Position numbers and translations under genes: made by a program. 64,000 nucleotides of DNA from Gammaproteobacteria bacterium (lineage in GTDB: Bacteria > Pseudomonadota > Gammaproteobacteria > Steroidobacterales > GCA-2729495), in NCBI GenBank assembly GCA_028285245.1, contig JANQPY010000035.1:86920-150919 (forward strand). Direction: 5' to 3'. The notes beneath the pieces are model-generated. The model worked only from the letters and a program-made list of their open reading frames with translations, was not told the origin of the DNA and made no database searches. Positions 34,537 to 43,517 of the stretch are shown here, piece after piece (within the stretch, counting starts at the first letter, position 1; each line of letters begins with the position of its first letter).

Positions 34537-35757
34537 CTAGGCAGCCTTGCCCGAAGTCCGCTCGTCTTTGCGCGCCTTGCGCCCGGACATCAGCGGTACC
34601 GGCTCCACCACCCAGTTGCCTTCCTTGCGGCGGGCCGGACTCGGAATTGCGAAAGCAGTGTTGTAGCCACGGCGCTGCAACTCCTCCCAGTCAATGCGCC
34701 AGCCCATTTCATCGAACTTCGCCAGCCACTCGCGATAGGCCGCGATCGGCGCATCCGCTGGAACGAGCACCTCTTTGGTGTTCGAGACTGGCGTCATCGC
34801 TGGATAGACATCGTTAAGGATCGCAATGTCCTGTCCGGCGATCACTTTGTTGCGGGCATGAATCGGGCCATCCTTCTCCGGTTCGAGCATGAAGTTACGC
34901 ATATTCAGGAAGAAGATACGGGTCTTGTTCACGTCCACCGGCTGTTCGAAGAAGTACTGCCGGAAGCCATGCTCTGGCGTCACGTTGATGTACGTCGGCA
35001 TGGTGTTCGGGCCGTAAGTGCCGCCACCAGCCTTCACGCCACTGCGATCGGGTTTAACGTTACCCCAGGGGGTCTTGCCACCTGACCCGGACGCGGTTGG
35101 ATCCTTGGCGTCGGGCAATGGCGGCGCATCGAAGTGGTGCCAGAACCACATGCCCCACCCCTGGCGGTTGTCTTCAACCTCCATCGGGTTGACCTGATAG
35201 GAATCGCGATTCTCGCCCTGAAAGCCGTGCGTCGGATGCACGAACTCATTGTGGGCCGGGTCCAGGCCATTCTCGATAGACCGCTCGTAGTAGTAGTCGA
35301 CTTCAAGCACGAGTACCGAGTTGGCGCGCCAGCCTTCCTGGCCATATTCCTCGACGTTGAGCAGAGGTGGACGCTCCTCCTCTGGCAAATCGCCGAGAAA
35401 CGCGAAGACGATGCCGTACTTCTCCTGCACCGGGTAGCTATCGACTTTGGCTCGCGGAGGTGGCGTGGTGCCATAGCCGATCGACGGAATGTTGCGGCAG
35501 ACGCCATCGCCGTCGTATTCCCAACCATGGTAAGGGCAGACCACGCAGCCATTCACAATCCGGTGCGTCTTGTCCGTGCCGGACCAGGCGCCACCCAGCG
35601 AACCGCCACGATGTACGCAGGTGTCACTCAGTACCCGGGCGGTACCTTCCTCGTCCCGAAAGACAACAAAATTCAGGCCCAGGCAGGTGATCTTTTCAGG
35701 ATTGTCGGGGCCCAGGTCTTCACTACGGACCATCGGGTACCAGAAATTAATGTACAT
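34537..35757 (-). CDS. Rieske-type ring-hydroxylating oxygenase alpha subunit (PaO/VanA-like)
   Basis: 406 aa from the ATG at 35757, which has GGGAGGAGG upstream. The Rieske 2Fe-2S site is Cys47, His49, Cys74, His77 (CVHRGG and CPYHGWEY). The mononuclear iron site has ENGLDPAHNEFVH, with His169 and His174 and a bridging Asp/Asn, and an Asp near GQDIAIL. These oxygenases need a separate ferredoxin or reductase, which is not beside it. The substrate may be an aromatic acid, a sterol or a pheophorbide-like macrocycle; the PaO-like layout does not decide this. Confidence 0.88.
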   Translation of the reverse strand: MYINFWYPMVRSEDLGPDNPEKITCLGLNFVVFRDEEGTARVLSDTCVHRGGSLGGAWSGTDKTHRIVNGCVVCPYHGWEYDGDGVCRNIPSIGYGTTPPPRAKVDSYPVQEKYGIVFAFLGDLPEEERPPLLNVEEYGQEGWRANSVLVLEVDYYYERSIENGLDPAHNEFVHPTHGFQGENRDSYQVNPMEVEDNRQGWGMWFWHHFDAPPLPDAKDPTASGSGGKTPWGNVKPDRSGVKAGGGTYGPNTMPTYINVTPEHGFRQYFFEQPVDVNKTRIFFLNMRNFMLEPEKDGPIHARNKVIAGQDIAILNDVYPAMTPVSNTKEVLVPADAPIAAYREWLAKFDEMGWRIDWEELQRRGYNTAFAIPSPARRKEGNWVVEPVPLMSGRKARKDERTSGKAA

Positions 35758-35919
35758 AGCCTCCTCCCATTTGTTTGTGGGTATATTCAGGCGCCTGGCG
35801 TGCATACCAGCAATTAGGGAATTCCCGTAGAGTCGGCAAAAGCGCCGCCCCGGGCGCCGTTTTCTCCGGGTGGCGGGCTGCATTATTCTGTGCGCTTCGC
35901 ACACGCCAACCGTAATGCC

Positions 35920-36531
35920 ATGACGACCGAGCCAAGCCTCGTCTACATCGTTGACGATGACCCAGCTATCCGCGATGCGCTGGGCCTGCTGCTGGAGACC
36001 GTGGAAATCGCCAGCAAGACATTCGCCAGCGGCGCGGAGCTACTCGAATCGGTTGAGCCCGACAGCCGCGGCTGCGTGCTGCTGGATATCCGTATGCCAG
36101 GTATCGGCGGGATGGAGACACACGAGCAGCTGAAAGCCAGCAACTGCCAGATGCCGGTCATTTTTCTGACCGGCCATGGCGATGTGCCAATGGCCGTGGA
36201 AGCGCTTCAACAAGGCGCCTGCAATTTCATTCAGAAGCCGTTTCGTGATCAGGAAATTATCGACGCCATCACCAGCGCATTGCACGACGATCAAAGCCGG
36301 CATGAGCAGCTGGCCGAGCAGGAATCCACACGCCGCGCCCATCAGCGACTGACGCCGCGGGAAAAACAGGTTATGCAGCACGTCGTTGCGGGCGCCGCCA
36401 ACAAGGTGATCGCCATGGACCTGGGCCTCAGCCAGCGCACCGTTGAAGTACACCGGGCCAGGGTGATGGAGAAGATGGGCGCCCGCTCGCTTGCCGAGCT
36501 CGTCAAGATGTCGCTAACGCTGGACGGCTAG
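35920..36531 (+). CDS. FixJ/StyR-type response regulator (receiver plus LuxR HTH)
   Basis: 203 aa from the ATG at 35920. The receiver domain has DDD at 12-14, phospho-Asp56 in LLDIRMPG and Lys at about 105 (IQKPF). The DNA-binding domain begins LTPREKQVMQHVVAGAANKVIAMDLGLSQRTVEVHRARVMEKM. Relatives pair with NahK/ErcS- or FixL-type kinases and control aerobic or carbon-use genes. The hybrid kinase at 37613 is the likely partner. Confidence 0.9.
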   Translation: MTTEPSLVYIVDDDPAIRDALGLLLETVEIASKTFASGAELLESVEPDSRGCVLLDIRMPGIGGMETHEQLKASNCQMPVIFLTGHGDVPMAVEALQQGACNFIQKPFRDQEIIDAITSALHDDQSRHEQLAEQESTRRAHQRLTPREKQVMQHVVAGAANKVIAMDLGLSQRTVEVHRARVMEKMGARSLAELVKMSLTLDG

Positions 36532-36563
36532 AGGCGCTCGTCGGTTGTTCCCGCCGCAGGCGA

Positions 36564-36989
36564 CTACTGCTTTGCGGGCGGAACGCGCTGCAGTTTATCC
36601 ACGTAGTCGAGCAGGTTGCTGATGATCCGCTCAACTCGGGCCTCAGCCTCCCGGTCGGCGCCCTCTTCCAGCCAGAACTCGAAGCCCCAAACCGGCATAT
36701 AGCGGGTGCCGTGGTAGACCACGATATCGCGCCCGTCGATTAACCGGCGCAAGACATCCTGGCGATACTCCGTGCCAAGTCGCTCTCGCAGAGTCGTTAG
36801 GTCCGGCACCGTCACCGGTATTCCCTGCGCGACGGGACCATCCCCGCGGCCCTCAGCGCCATGGCAGGCAGCACAGAACCGAAAGTAGGTGTCTTCTCCG
36901 GCATACGGCTCAAAGATCTGGGCATTCGCTTGCGAGACAAACGCAAGCGCAACCAGAACACAGCGGAACGTTATGCCTTGAGGTCTCAT
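36564..36989 (-). CDS. Exported monoheme cytochrome c
   Basis: 141 aa from the ATG at 36989. A signal peptide (ITFRCVLVALAFVSQANA) precedes FRFCAACHGAEGRGDGPVA, the haem motif, with a candidate axial Met in TRYMPVWG. The start overlaps the universal stress protein stop (ATGA), so the two are translated from one message. It may feed the cbb3 oxidase or a dehydrogenase; nothing here proves the donor. Confidence 0.85.
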   Translation of the reverse strand: MRPQGITFRCVLVALAFVSQANAQIFEPYAGEDTYFRFCAACHGAEGRGDGPVAQGIPVTVPDLTTLRERLGTEYRQDVLRRLIDGRDIVVYHGTRYMPVWGFEFWLEEGADREAEARVERIISNLLDYVDKLQRVPPAKQ

Positions 36990-37429
36990 TGACAGGGCAC
37001 CGCTACTACCGGACAAGTGGCCTGACGAAGCACGGCTTCGGTGGTGCTCCCGAGGAGCAGCCGCTTGGCACCGCGATGGCCGTGCGTGGCCATTACGATC
37101 ATTGCGGCACCAAGCTCAGCCGCGTAGCTCCTGATTTCGTCCGGCGCGTACCCGATCAGGACATTGGCCTTCGGCTTACGCGATAGTTTGCCGCTGATCT
37201 TGTCAGTCAGCCGATTCAGGCTGGCACGCGCGCTGCTCGCAATGTCGGCGGTCGAGGGTATGGCGGCCGCGCCCAGCTCCAGACCGGTTACAAAGTGCGG
37301 CTCCTCAACAACATAGACGATATGAACTTCCGCGCCCAGCTTATCGGCCAGTCGCTCCACCCATGCGAGTGCTTGCAGTGACTGGTCGGAAAAATCCGTA
37401 GGAAACACCAGATGATTCTGCGTGGTCAT
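36986..37429 (-). CDS. Universal stress protein (UspA family, ATP-binding type)
   Basis: 147 aa from the ATG at 37429. The Usp fold is clear: VFPTDFSDQSLQALAWVERLA at the start and the ATP-binding ATHGHRGAKRLLLGSTTEAVL at about 115-135, ending CPVVAVP. It heads a two-gene unit with the cytochrome c gene and diverges from the hybrid kinase gene across 183 bp containing an inverted repeat. Confidence 0.9.
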   Translation of the reverse strand: MTTQNHLVFPTDFSDQSLQALAWVERLADKLGAEVHIVYVVEEPHFVTGLELGAAAIPSTADIASSARASLNRLTDKISGKLSRKPKANVLIGYAPDEIRSYAAELGAAMIVMATHGHRGAKRLLLGSTTEAVLRQATCPVVAVPCQ

Positions 37430-37512
37430 GCACGTATCCCCCAATCCGTTTGCGGCCTGTGGCAAGGCTAGGCCGGCCAAAGCAGGCCGGTAATGGGGAA
37501 TCGCCGCATAGT

Positions 37513-37532
37513 GCTACGGGTAATTACGTAGC
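37513..37532. promoter_or_regulatory. Inverted repeat in a divergent promoter region
   Basis: GCTACG (37513-37518), 8-bp spacer, CGTAGC (37527-37532): a perfect 6-bp dyad in the gap between the divergent stress-protein/cytochrome unit and the hybrid kinase. Dyads of this size with TACG/CGTA halves suit a dimeric LuxR/FixJ-type regulator, so it could be the target of the response regulator at 35920. This is inference. Confidence 0.4.
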
Positions 37533-37612
37533 TGGATCCGGGCCTTCACCGCTACGTCAGCTGTCCGCACCATGCTAAGTTGGATCATCTATTTATCTCA
37601 GCTAAGCCGTCC

Positions 37613-39496
37613 ATGCGCGAAGACTCACCACTGCAAGTAGTTCCCGATGATCTGTTGGGCATGGTGCTCGAAGATTCAGTCAACGAGATCTACCTGATTG
37701 ATGCGCACAGCCTTGGGATCGTATTTGCGAACCGCGCCGCCCGCGAGAATCTCGGCTACAGCCCAGATGAAATCAGCGCGCTCCCGGCGGATGCGCTCAT
37801 GCCAGAGTTTCGGCGCAGCGAACTGGCCAATCGAATCGCCGCCCTCTATGCAGAAGACGCTGAGCATGTATTGCTCAAGACAGTTTTGCGGCGCAAGAAT
37901 CGCTCCGTATACCCCGTCGAAGCCAAGGTGCAGCTATCAGCATTAGAAGGCCGCCCGGTGGTTGTCGCCTTCATACTCGACGTTACCAATCGGGTCGAGA
38001 CGCTCGCATCTCTGCAGCAGACGCGAGAGCTCTTTGAATCCGCTCCAGACGCGTCAGTTGTCGTCGACCAGGATGGCATTATTCGTATTGCCAACACCCA
38101 GGCGACGCGCCTGTTCGGTTACAGCAATGCCGAGCTCGTAGGCTCCACAATCGAGCGACTCGTGCCGCTGCGTCTGCGCGACAAGCACGTGCAGCATCGC
38201 CGCGAATTCGCGGCGACTCCAAGGGTCCGTGCCATGGGTTCAGGGGTTGAACTCGTCGCCCAAACCAAAAGCGGTAATGAGGTACCCATTGAGGTCAGCC
38301 TGAGCCCGGTAGAGACCGACGAGGGCCGGCTGACTGCCGCGGCGATACGCGATATCACTGCACGCCGGCAGTCAGACGCCCGCTTGCGCGCGGCCATGGC
38401 AGAGGCGGAGCGCGCCAACAGCAGCAAGTCTCGCTTTCTGGCGGCGGCCAGTCACGACCTGCGACAGCCTTTGCAGTCTGTTGGGCTATATCTGTCGGTA
38501 GCCCTGCGCAAGCCCGAGCAGCTGCTCGATGTGGGACCCAAGATGCAGCGGTCGCTCGATGCGATGAGTGAGCTGCTTGATTCACTGCTGGATATTTCGC
38601 GACTCGACGGCGGATCCATCCAGGCAGACAGAAAAGACTTTCCCATTGGGGAGCTCATTGACCGGGTGCTTGCCGAAGCTGGACCGCTTGCCAATGAAAA
38701 AGGCCTGGCACTGGAATCCCGCGGTGACAGCGCGATTGTTCACAGCGATCAGGCGCTGCTGCAAAGAATCGTAGAGAACTTTGTAGCGAACGCGATCAAG
38801 TACACCGAGACCGGCAGCGTGACCATCGACTGCCGGCGAGAAGATGACCACTTAAGGCTCAGCATCGTCGATACGGGCTGCGGCATCCCCGAAGCTTCTC
38901 TGGAGCGAATATTCGAGGAGTACTACCAGCTCGACAATCCTGCCCGTGACCGTCGGCGCGGTTTTGGCCTGGGCCTCACCATCGTCAAGCATGTTGCCGC
39001 CCTGCTGGGCCATGAGCTGCAAGTCAGTTCATTACCGGGCAAGGGCTCAACCTTCTCGGTGAATGTGCCTTTGGGCACAACTGCGGAGCTGGTGTTAAAA
39101 CCGCCTGCCGCCACTGCGGAACCACCACTGGAGAAGTCACCGGTAGTTCTCCTCATCGACGATGATGCGGCGATCGTTGATGCCATGACGATGCTGTTGG
39201 AGGCATCGGGGTTTCGCGTGCATCGTGCAATGAATGGCGCCGAAGCCTATGCGCAGCTTGACACCGGTGTGCGGCCGGACATTGTGATTAGCGACTATCG
39301 GCTGCCCGGCGAAAACGGCCTGGAAGTGATTGACCACATTCGCACCAGCACCGACTCGTCATTGCCATCGATTCTGATCACGGGTGACACCGCCGCCTCG
39401 GAAATTCGACGCTCACCGCCAACGGACTGCGAAGTGCTCAACAAGCCGGTCGATACGGATCGGCTCCTGCGTTTGATCAGGCAATCAGTCAGCTGA
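37613..39496 (+). CDS. PAS-PAS hybrid sensor histidine kinase with receiver domain (NahK/ErcS-like)
   Basis: 627 aa from the ATG at 37613; a TTG 33 bp upstream is also in frame. There is no transmembrane segment. PAS1 at about 15-125, PAS2 at about 130-250, H box FLAAASHDLRQPLQSVGLYL, N box near NFVANAIKYTETG, DTGCGIP and GFGLGLTIVKH, and a C-terminal receiver with VLLIDDD and IVISDYRLPG. The H box form is that of the NahK/ErcS family of cytosolic kinases, which work with FixJ-type regulators; such a regulator is 1.1 kb upstream. The PAS domains probably sense an internal redox or metabolite signal. Confidence 0.9.
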   Translation: MREDSPLQVVPDDLLGMVLEDSVNEIYLIDAHSLGIVFANRAARENLGYSPDEISALPADALMPEFRRSELANRIAALYAEDAEHVLLKTVLRRKNRSVYPVEAKVQLSALEGRPVVVAFILDVTNRVETLASLQQTRELFESAPDASVVVDQDGIIRIANTQATRLFGYSNAELVGSTIERLVPLRLRDKHVQHRREFAATPRVRAMGSGVELVAQTKSGNEVPIEVSLSPVETDEGRLTAAAIRDITARRQSDARLRAAMAEAERANSSKSRFLAAASHDLRQPLQSVGLYLSVALRKPEQLLDVGPKMQRSLDAMSELLDSLLDISRLDGGSIQADRKDFPIGELIDRVLAEAGPLANEKGLALESRGDSAIVHSDQALLQRIVENFVANAIKYTETGSVTIDCRREDDHLRLSIVDTGCGIPEASLERIFEEYYQLDNPARDRRRGFGLGLTIVKHVAALLGHELQVSSLPGKGSTFSVNVPLGTTAELVLKPPAATAEPPLEKSPVVLLIDDDAAIVDAMTMLLEASGFRVHRAMNGAEAYAQLDTGVRPDIVISDYRLPGENGLEVIDHIRTSTDSSLPSILITGDTAASEIRRSPPTDCEVLNKPVDTDRLLRLIRQSVS

Positions 39497-39764
39497 ACTG
39501 CCGCCGAACCTCTGTTAACAGACTTCCGCTTTGCTCCTTAGTACTGACGGGGCAACGCGCGTGCCGGTAGCTGCTGCCAGGAAAAGGCCTGATAGAACCC
39601 GTGATTGGTAAACACCAAGAACTGGAACTTTTGCAAAGCTGACAGCGTGTTTGTAGACTGGCTTCGTCTGAGGGGGAGTGATCTCTCACAATTCGTCTGG
39701 GCCGGTTAATTGTTTCCGGCCGGACGCGTTTGTTTTTTGCACGTCTATTCGGGAGGACTAGTCA
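39497..39764. other. Intergenic region without a gene
   Basis: The 268 bp between the kinase and the DUF3015 gene hold no supported gene. A GGCCGG/CCGGCC hairpin (39700-39721 region) with a T-rich tail further down lies upstream of the DUF3015 ribosome-binding site, GGAGGA; it may be a leader structure or terminator. Confidence 0.4.
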
Positions 39765-40265
39765 ATGAAACGAATCTGTCTGATTGCTGTGTCTGCGCTA
39801 TTTGCCTGCGCCGGTTATGCCACAGCTTCCGATCGCGAGTTTGCCGACATATACACTGACTGCGGACTGGGCGCGCTCATTGCACCGCGCAACGATGCCG
39901 TGGCTGCCGTGACCAACGTGACCTGGGATTCCGGCACGACGGCCATCAGCTCGGATTCGAGTTCGCCGGAGAGCTGCAAAGGTGGCAAGGAAAGCGCTGC
40001 GGCATTCATCCTGGATGCATACCCAAGCATTGAGTCAGACCTCGCGCGGGGATCTGGCGAATACCTCAGCACGCTACTGACGATTGCTGGCTGCGAGCAG
40101 AGCATTCGCAGCGAGGTGGCCGAAGCGCTACGCGCTGACTTCGGTAAGGTCGCCGCAGCCGGAGATTACAGTGAGAGCACGCGGTTCGATCAGGCCGAGA
40201 CACTTTACAACGTCCTGAATCACCGCATAGAAGCAAGCTTTGGCGGCAGCTGCGCGCTGACCTAG
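39765..40265 (+). CDS. DUF3015 exported protein
   Basis: 166 aa after a GGAGGA ribosome-binding site. A signal peptide (RICLIAVSALFACAGYATA) leads to a mature protein with the DUF3015 pattern: YTDCGLGALIAP, AVTNVTWDSGTTAISSDSSSPESC, GSGEYLSTLLTIAGC. Four conserved Cys probably form disulfides. The function is unknown; family members occur in gammaproteobacterial envelopes. The strong terminator at 40347-40381 downstream appears to end its transcript, inside the first codons of the next gene. Confidence 0.85.
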   Translation: MKRICLIAVSALFACAGYATASDREFADIYTDCGLGALIAPRNDAVAAVTNVTWDSGTTAISSDSSSPESCKGGKESAAAFILDAYPSIESDLARGSGEYLSTLLTIAGCEQSIRSEVAEALRADFGKVAAAGDYSESTRFDQAETLYNVLNHRIEASFGGSCALT

Positions 40266-40335
40266 CCGACTGCGCCAGCGATCGAGGCGGCGCATCGCGC
40301 GGCCCGACGCCGATGCACGGAGAAAGGTAATCCTG

Positions 40336-42270
40336 TTGAAGCAACCGACCGGCCAGTCGCGAGACTGGCCGGTCTTTTTTTGCTCCTTACTCCTGTGTTC
40401 TGGTTTGCCGGCAGCATTCGGTAAACCCACCAGCGACGGCCTACGATTCACGGATGCCCGCGCCGCGATAGCCGAAGCCGAGAGGCTGGAGCTTTCAGCT
40501 GAGACCAGATGGCGACAGTTACTGCAGTTTGACAACGCAAAGCAATCCAGCCGGGTTATCTCAGAAGACTTTTTTCTTGCACCCTCGGGCGCCAAGTCAC
40601 CAGATGCCGAACTGCGCGCTTCAATAAGGGCATTCTTTGCCCCGCCGGGCGATGACCCCAATGGGCACGCCGCCTGTCGATTCCCCGGTCGTCACTACTG
40701 GCTGAGTCGTTATCTGGGTGAGCTGGGTCAGCTGTCTCCGCTGACGGACTGCCCCCGGCTCGGCAAGTGGGCAAAGTTTGCGGATCTGGAGTCGATTAGC
40801 CTGATCCTGATAAGCGGCTACTTTGGGAATCCGGCCTCCTCATTTGGCCACTCAATACTCAGGTTGAACAACGGCGATGCTGCCCAAGGCCTTACGCTTC
40901 TCGACGTCGGCATTAACTACGGTGCACTGGTACCGGAAAATGAATGGATGCCTCTGTATGTCGTCAGGGGGTTGTTCGGCGGATACCAGGCCGGGTACTC
41001 GGACCGGCTTTACTACACGCAGGATCAGTCCTACGCCCGCCTGGAATTTCGCGACATGTGGGAGTACGAACTGAACCTGCCGCCAGAGCAGCTAACCCTG
41101 CTCGTCCTGCACCTGTGGGAAGTAGTTGGACGAAAGTTTCAATACCAGTTCCTGAAACAGAATTGCGCGTACCGGCTGGCTGAGCTCATGGAGTTGGCAA
41201 CGGGACAAGACTACCTGTCCTCGGTAGATATCTGGTACGCGCCCGTGTCTTTGTTTCATCAGCTACAGCACTTTGACCAGGAGTCAGGCGGACAACTGAT
41301 AAGTAACATCCACTGGCGACCATCGAGCCAACGCGTCCTGTTTGATGGATTCGCCAGGCTCAGTGCCCACGAGCGGGCGCTGGCAAACGGAATCGTCGCC
41401 GAACAGTTGAGCCTGGATTCACCAGCAATGGCGGCACTCGCAGACGCTCGGCGCGCGGCGGTGCTTGAGGTGCTGCTGGACTACTATCAGTACCGACTGG
41501 TGGGCGAAGCACAAGATACCCAGGCGCCCCCGGTCACCGAGCTTACGCAACGCAAGGATGCCGTACTGCGAGCCCGGCTGGCACTGCCCGGCAGCCTGAC
41601 GCCGAGAGTCCTTCCGCAAGCGTTGCCCTCACCGGCCGCCGGCACGCCTCCAAGCCGTGTTGGCCTGGGCATAGGCTATGGTGAGTCTGCCAAGGCTTTC
41701 GCTGCATTGACTGCTACTGCATTCAACTACGACCGGGTCGGCAGGAACAATCTTCAGGGTTCCGAACTTGTTGTGGCCGATCTTGAGATCGGACTGAGCG
41801 AAAACAACTCTTTTTTCCTGAGGCAGCTGGACTTCGCCCGGGCAAGCAAACTCAATCGGCTGCCGGTTCGGATTCATGGCGAGAGTCTGCTTTCCTGGAG
41901 TGTACGCACGGGGATCAAGCGGGATGACCTGTCGTGCACAGGCTGCCTCGAGCTGTATGCGGAGGCCGGAATCGGCAGAAGCTGGCAGGTGGCAGAACCA
42001 CTTGCCGTAACCGTAGGCGCAAACCTGTCCGCAGAAACGAAATCCAGCCCGTTGGTGTTGCAGCCGAACATTGGCCTGCGCTTCCAGCCCCTGGCTATCT
42101 GGGCCAGCTATCTGCAGGTTGATTACCGGGCCGGGAACAATGGCAGCGAGGAGCGCGTTCGACTCAACCTGCAGAATCGACTTTCACTGTCTGCACGCGA
42201 CGAGCTGCGGCTGGTTGTCGACCACAATGATGGCACTGAAGCAAGCCTCAGCTGGCAGCGTTCATGGTAG
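40336..42270 (+). CDS. DUF4105 exported protein, TTG start, terminator hairpin inside its signal peptide codons
   Basis: 644 aa. A TTG start is supported by GGAGAAAGG about 8 bp upstream and by the signal peptide it gives (KQPTGQSRDWP then VFFCSLLLCSGLPAAFG); no ATG is available before the conserved part. The DUF4105 core follows: ILISGYFGNPASSFGHSIL, GYSDRLYYTQDQSYARLEFRDMWEYELNL, FLKQNCAYRLAELMEL, with a C-terminal beta-rich region ending in W that looks like an outer-membrane barrel (LNLQNRLSLSARDELRLVVDH). The family is found with outer-membrane roles but is not characterised. Its early codons include an intrinsic terminator, described separately. Confidence 0.75.
   Translation: MKQPTGQSRDWPVFFCSLLLCSGLPAAFGKPTSDGLRFTDARAAIAEAERLELSAETRWRQLLQFDNAKQSSRVISEDFFLAPSGAKSPDAELRASIRAFFAPPGDDPNGHAACRFPGRHYWLSRYLGELGQLSPLTDCPRLGKWAKFADLESISLILISGYFGNPASSFGHSILRLNNGDAAQGLTLLDVGINYGALVPENEWMPLYVVRGLFGGYQAGYSDRLYYTQDQSYARLEFRDMWEYELNLPPEQLTLLVLHLWEVVGRKFQYQFLKQNCAYRLAELMELATGQDYLSSVDIWYAPVSLFHQLQHFDQESGGQLISNIHWRPSSQRVLFDGFARLSAHERALANGIVAEQLSLDSPAMAALADARRAAVLEVLLDYYQYRLVGEAQDTQAPPVTELTQRKDAVLRARLALPGSLTPRVLPQALPSPAAGTPPSRVGLGIGYGESAKAFAALTATAFNYDRVGRNNLQGSELVVADLEIGLSENNSFFLRQLDFARASKLNRLPVRIHGESLLSWSVRTGIKRDDLSCTGCLELYAEAGIGRSWQVAEPLAVTVGANLSAETKSSPLVLQPNIGLRFQPLAIWASYLQVDYRAGNNGSEERVRLNLQNRLSLSARDELRLVVDHNDGTEASLSWQRSW
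40347..40381 (+). terminator. Intrinsic terminator overlapping the 5' end of the DUF4105 coding region
   Basis: GACCGGCCAGTC (40347-40358), loop GCGA, GACTGGCCGGTC (40363-40374), then seven T: a perfect 12-bp stem and U-tract. In the DUF4105 frame these bases code TGQSRDWPVFF. It fits termination of the DUF3015 message and possibly attenuation of DUF4105. Confidence 0.93.
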
Positions 42271-42325
42271 TCAACCGGCCTCTGAGAGTCTCAATATGCG
42301 CAATCGCGCGCCCCAGACAGGCCGG

Positions 42326-42871
42326 CTATTGAACGGCAACGCTCCCGAGCAGGCCCTGCACGCGTTCATCGAGAGAAGGATTGGTAAGCCCCACTTTGCG
42401 CGCGATAGCCAGAGACTCGTCTGCTGGCACGCCGTCTTCATTCGCCAGATGCGTGGCGAACCATGCGGCTACCCGGTTGCCGCTGGCGCAGTGCACCAAG
42501 ACTTTCTGACCGCGATGCGCTTTAAGGACTTGTTCCATTTCAGCAAAAGCCTGCAGACTTTTTTCGTCGCCTACGACGCCCACTGGAATGCTGTAGTACT
42601 GAAGACCTGCCGCCTCAACCGCGGGCCGCTGATCAACTGATTGCTCCTGCGGCAAACGCATATTGACGACCACATCCACGCCACTGGCTTTGGCATCTGC
42701 CCAGGCTGCATCGTCTGGCTGCCCGGCAAAATACAAGTGATGAAAACGCATGGCCTGAGTTTGCGCACCCCACTGGACGGGCCCTTGTACATCCTCAAGC
42801 CGATGTGAGTGATGGGCACAGCCAGTCAGCATCAGAGCCACAAATACAAGAAACCAGGTTCGATTTGTCAC
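42326..42871 (-). CDS. DUF442/PTP-like lipoprotein
   Basis: 181 aa from a GTG at 42871 with GGAG 7 bp upstream. A lipoprotein signal (FLVFVALMLTGC) is followed by a beta-lactamase-hydrolase-like/tyrosine phosphatase fold (LYFAGQPDDAAWADAKASGVDVVVNMR) with the active-site loop VHCASGNRVAAWF, matching CX5R. Such proteins act as phosphatases or sulfurtransferase partners; no rhodanese is present. It lies 28 bp after the ASCH gene on the same strand. Confidence 0.75.
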   Translation of the reverse strand: MTNRTWFLVFVALMLTGCAHHSHRLEDVQGPVQWGAQTQAMRFHHLYFAGQPDDAAWADAKASGVDVVVNMRLPQEQSVDQRPAVEAAGLQYYSIPVGVVGDEKSLQAFAEMEQVLKAHRGQKVLVHCASGNRVAAWFATHLANEDGVPADESLAIARKVGLTNPSLDERVQGLLGSVAVQ

Positions 42872-42899
42872 GTTAGTACTCCAGGAGATCACCAGGTAT

Positions 42900-43370
42900 T
42901 CAGGATTGCTGAGCATCGTATATCAGCGAAAAACGCTCGACGAGCACTGGCATATCGTCTGTGACTTCAAGGCTGTGGCGAGCCAGCATGGGACCCCAGT
43001 ACTCGCGGTGCAGCGGTTTCCAGACAGAGAGATCCCTCACCGGCGAGCCATCAACTGCCGTATCTCGCTCATCGATATCACCAAACCGCTTCTTCCACAC
43101 CTCAGTCACCCGCATCAGTAACTGTGGCGCGCCTGAGAAATTCACCAGCACGATATGCATACCAACGCCGGTCGGCGCGTGTGCACCGGCATCGATCAAC
43201 CAGGGCAAACTGAAGGTCCCGGTCTTGTCGCCCTGGCGAATCAGCGCCAGGACCTGCTCCGTTGTCTCGTGATCCAACCCGATACGGCGAGCCTGGCATA
43301 CATGGCCCGGAATACCTGCTCGCTGGCAGAAAGCCTGCACAGCCTCAAGATCCGCATCAGGTGCTCTCAT
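42900..43370 (-). CDS. ASCH-domain protein
   Basis: 156 aa from the ATG at 43370. The ASCH fold is recognisable: RRIGLDHETTEQVLALIRQGDKTGTFSLPW, IVLVNFSGAPQLLMRVTEVWKKRF and PLHREYWGPML. ASCH proteins are RNA-binding-like beta barrels; a few, such as YqfB, hydrolyse N4-acetylcytidine. Role here unknown. It follows the photolyase gene after 147 bp. Confidence 0.72.
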   Translation of the reverse strand: MRAPDADLEAVQAFCQRAGIPGHVCQARRIGLDHETTEQVLALIRQGDKTGTFSLPWLIDAGAHAPTGVGMHIVLVNFSGAPQLLMRVTEVWKKRFGDIDERDTAVDGSPVRDLSVWKPLHREYWGPMLARHSLEVTDDMPVLVERFSLIYDAQQS

Positions 43371-43517
43371 TGTCCAAACCTCTATCCGCAGGCCTGTGCT
43401 TAGCCGACCATCGCACACTGCTGGAGACCGAGTCTGACATCAACCCCTCCGCAACATGGCCTTGCGGCAATTGGGCTGTTGCCACACTTTGCTGGCAATA
43501 GCCGGATTGTGAGCCCT

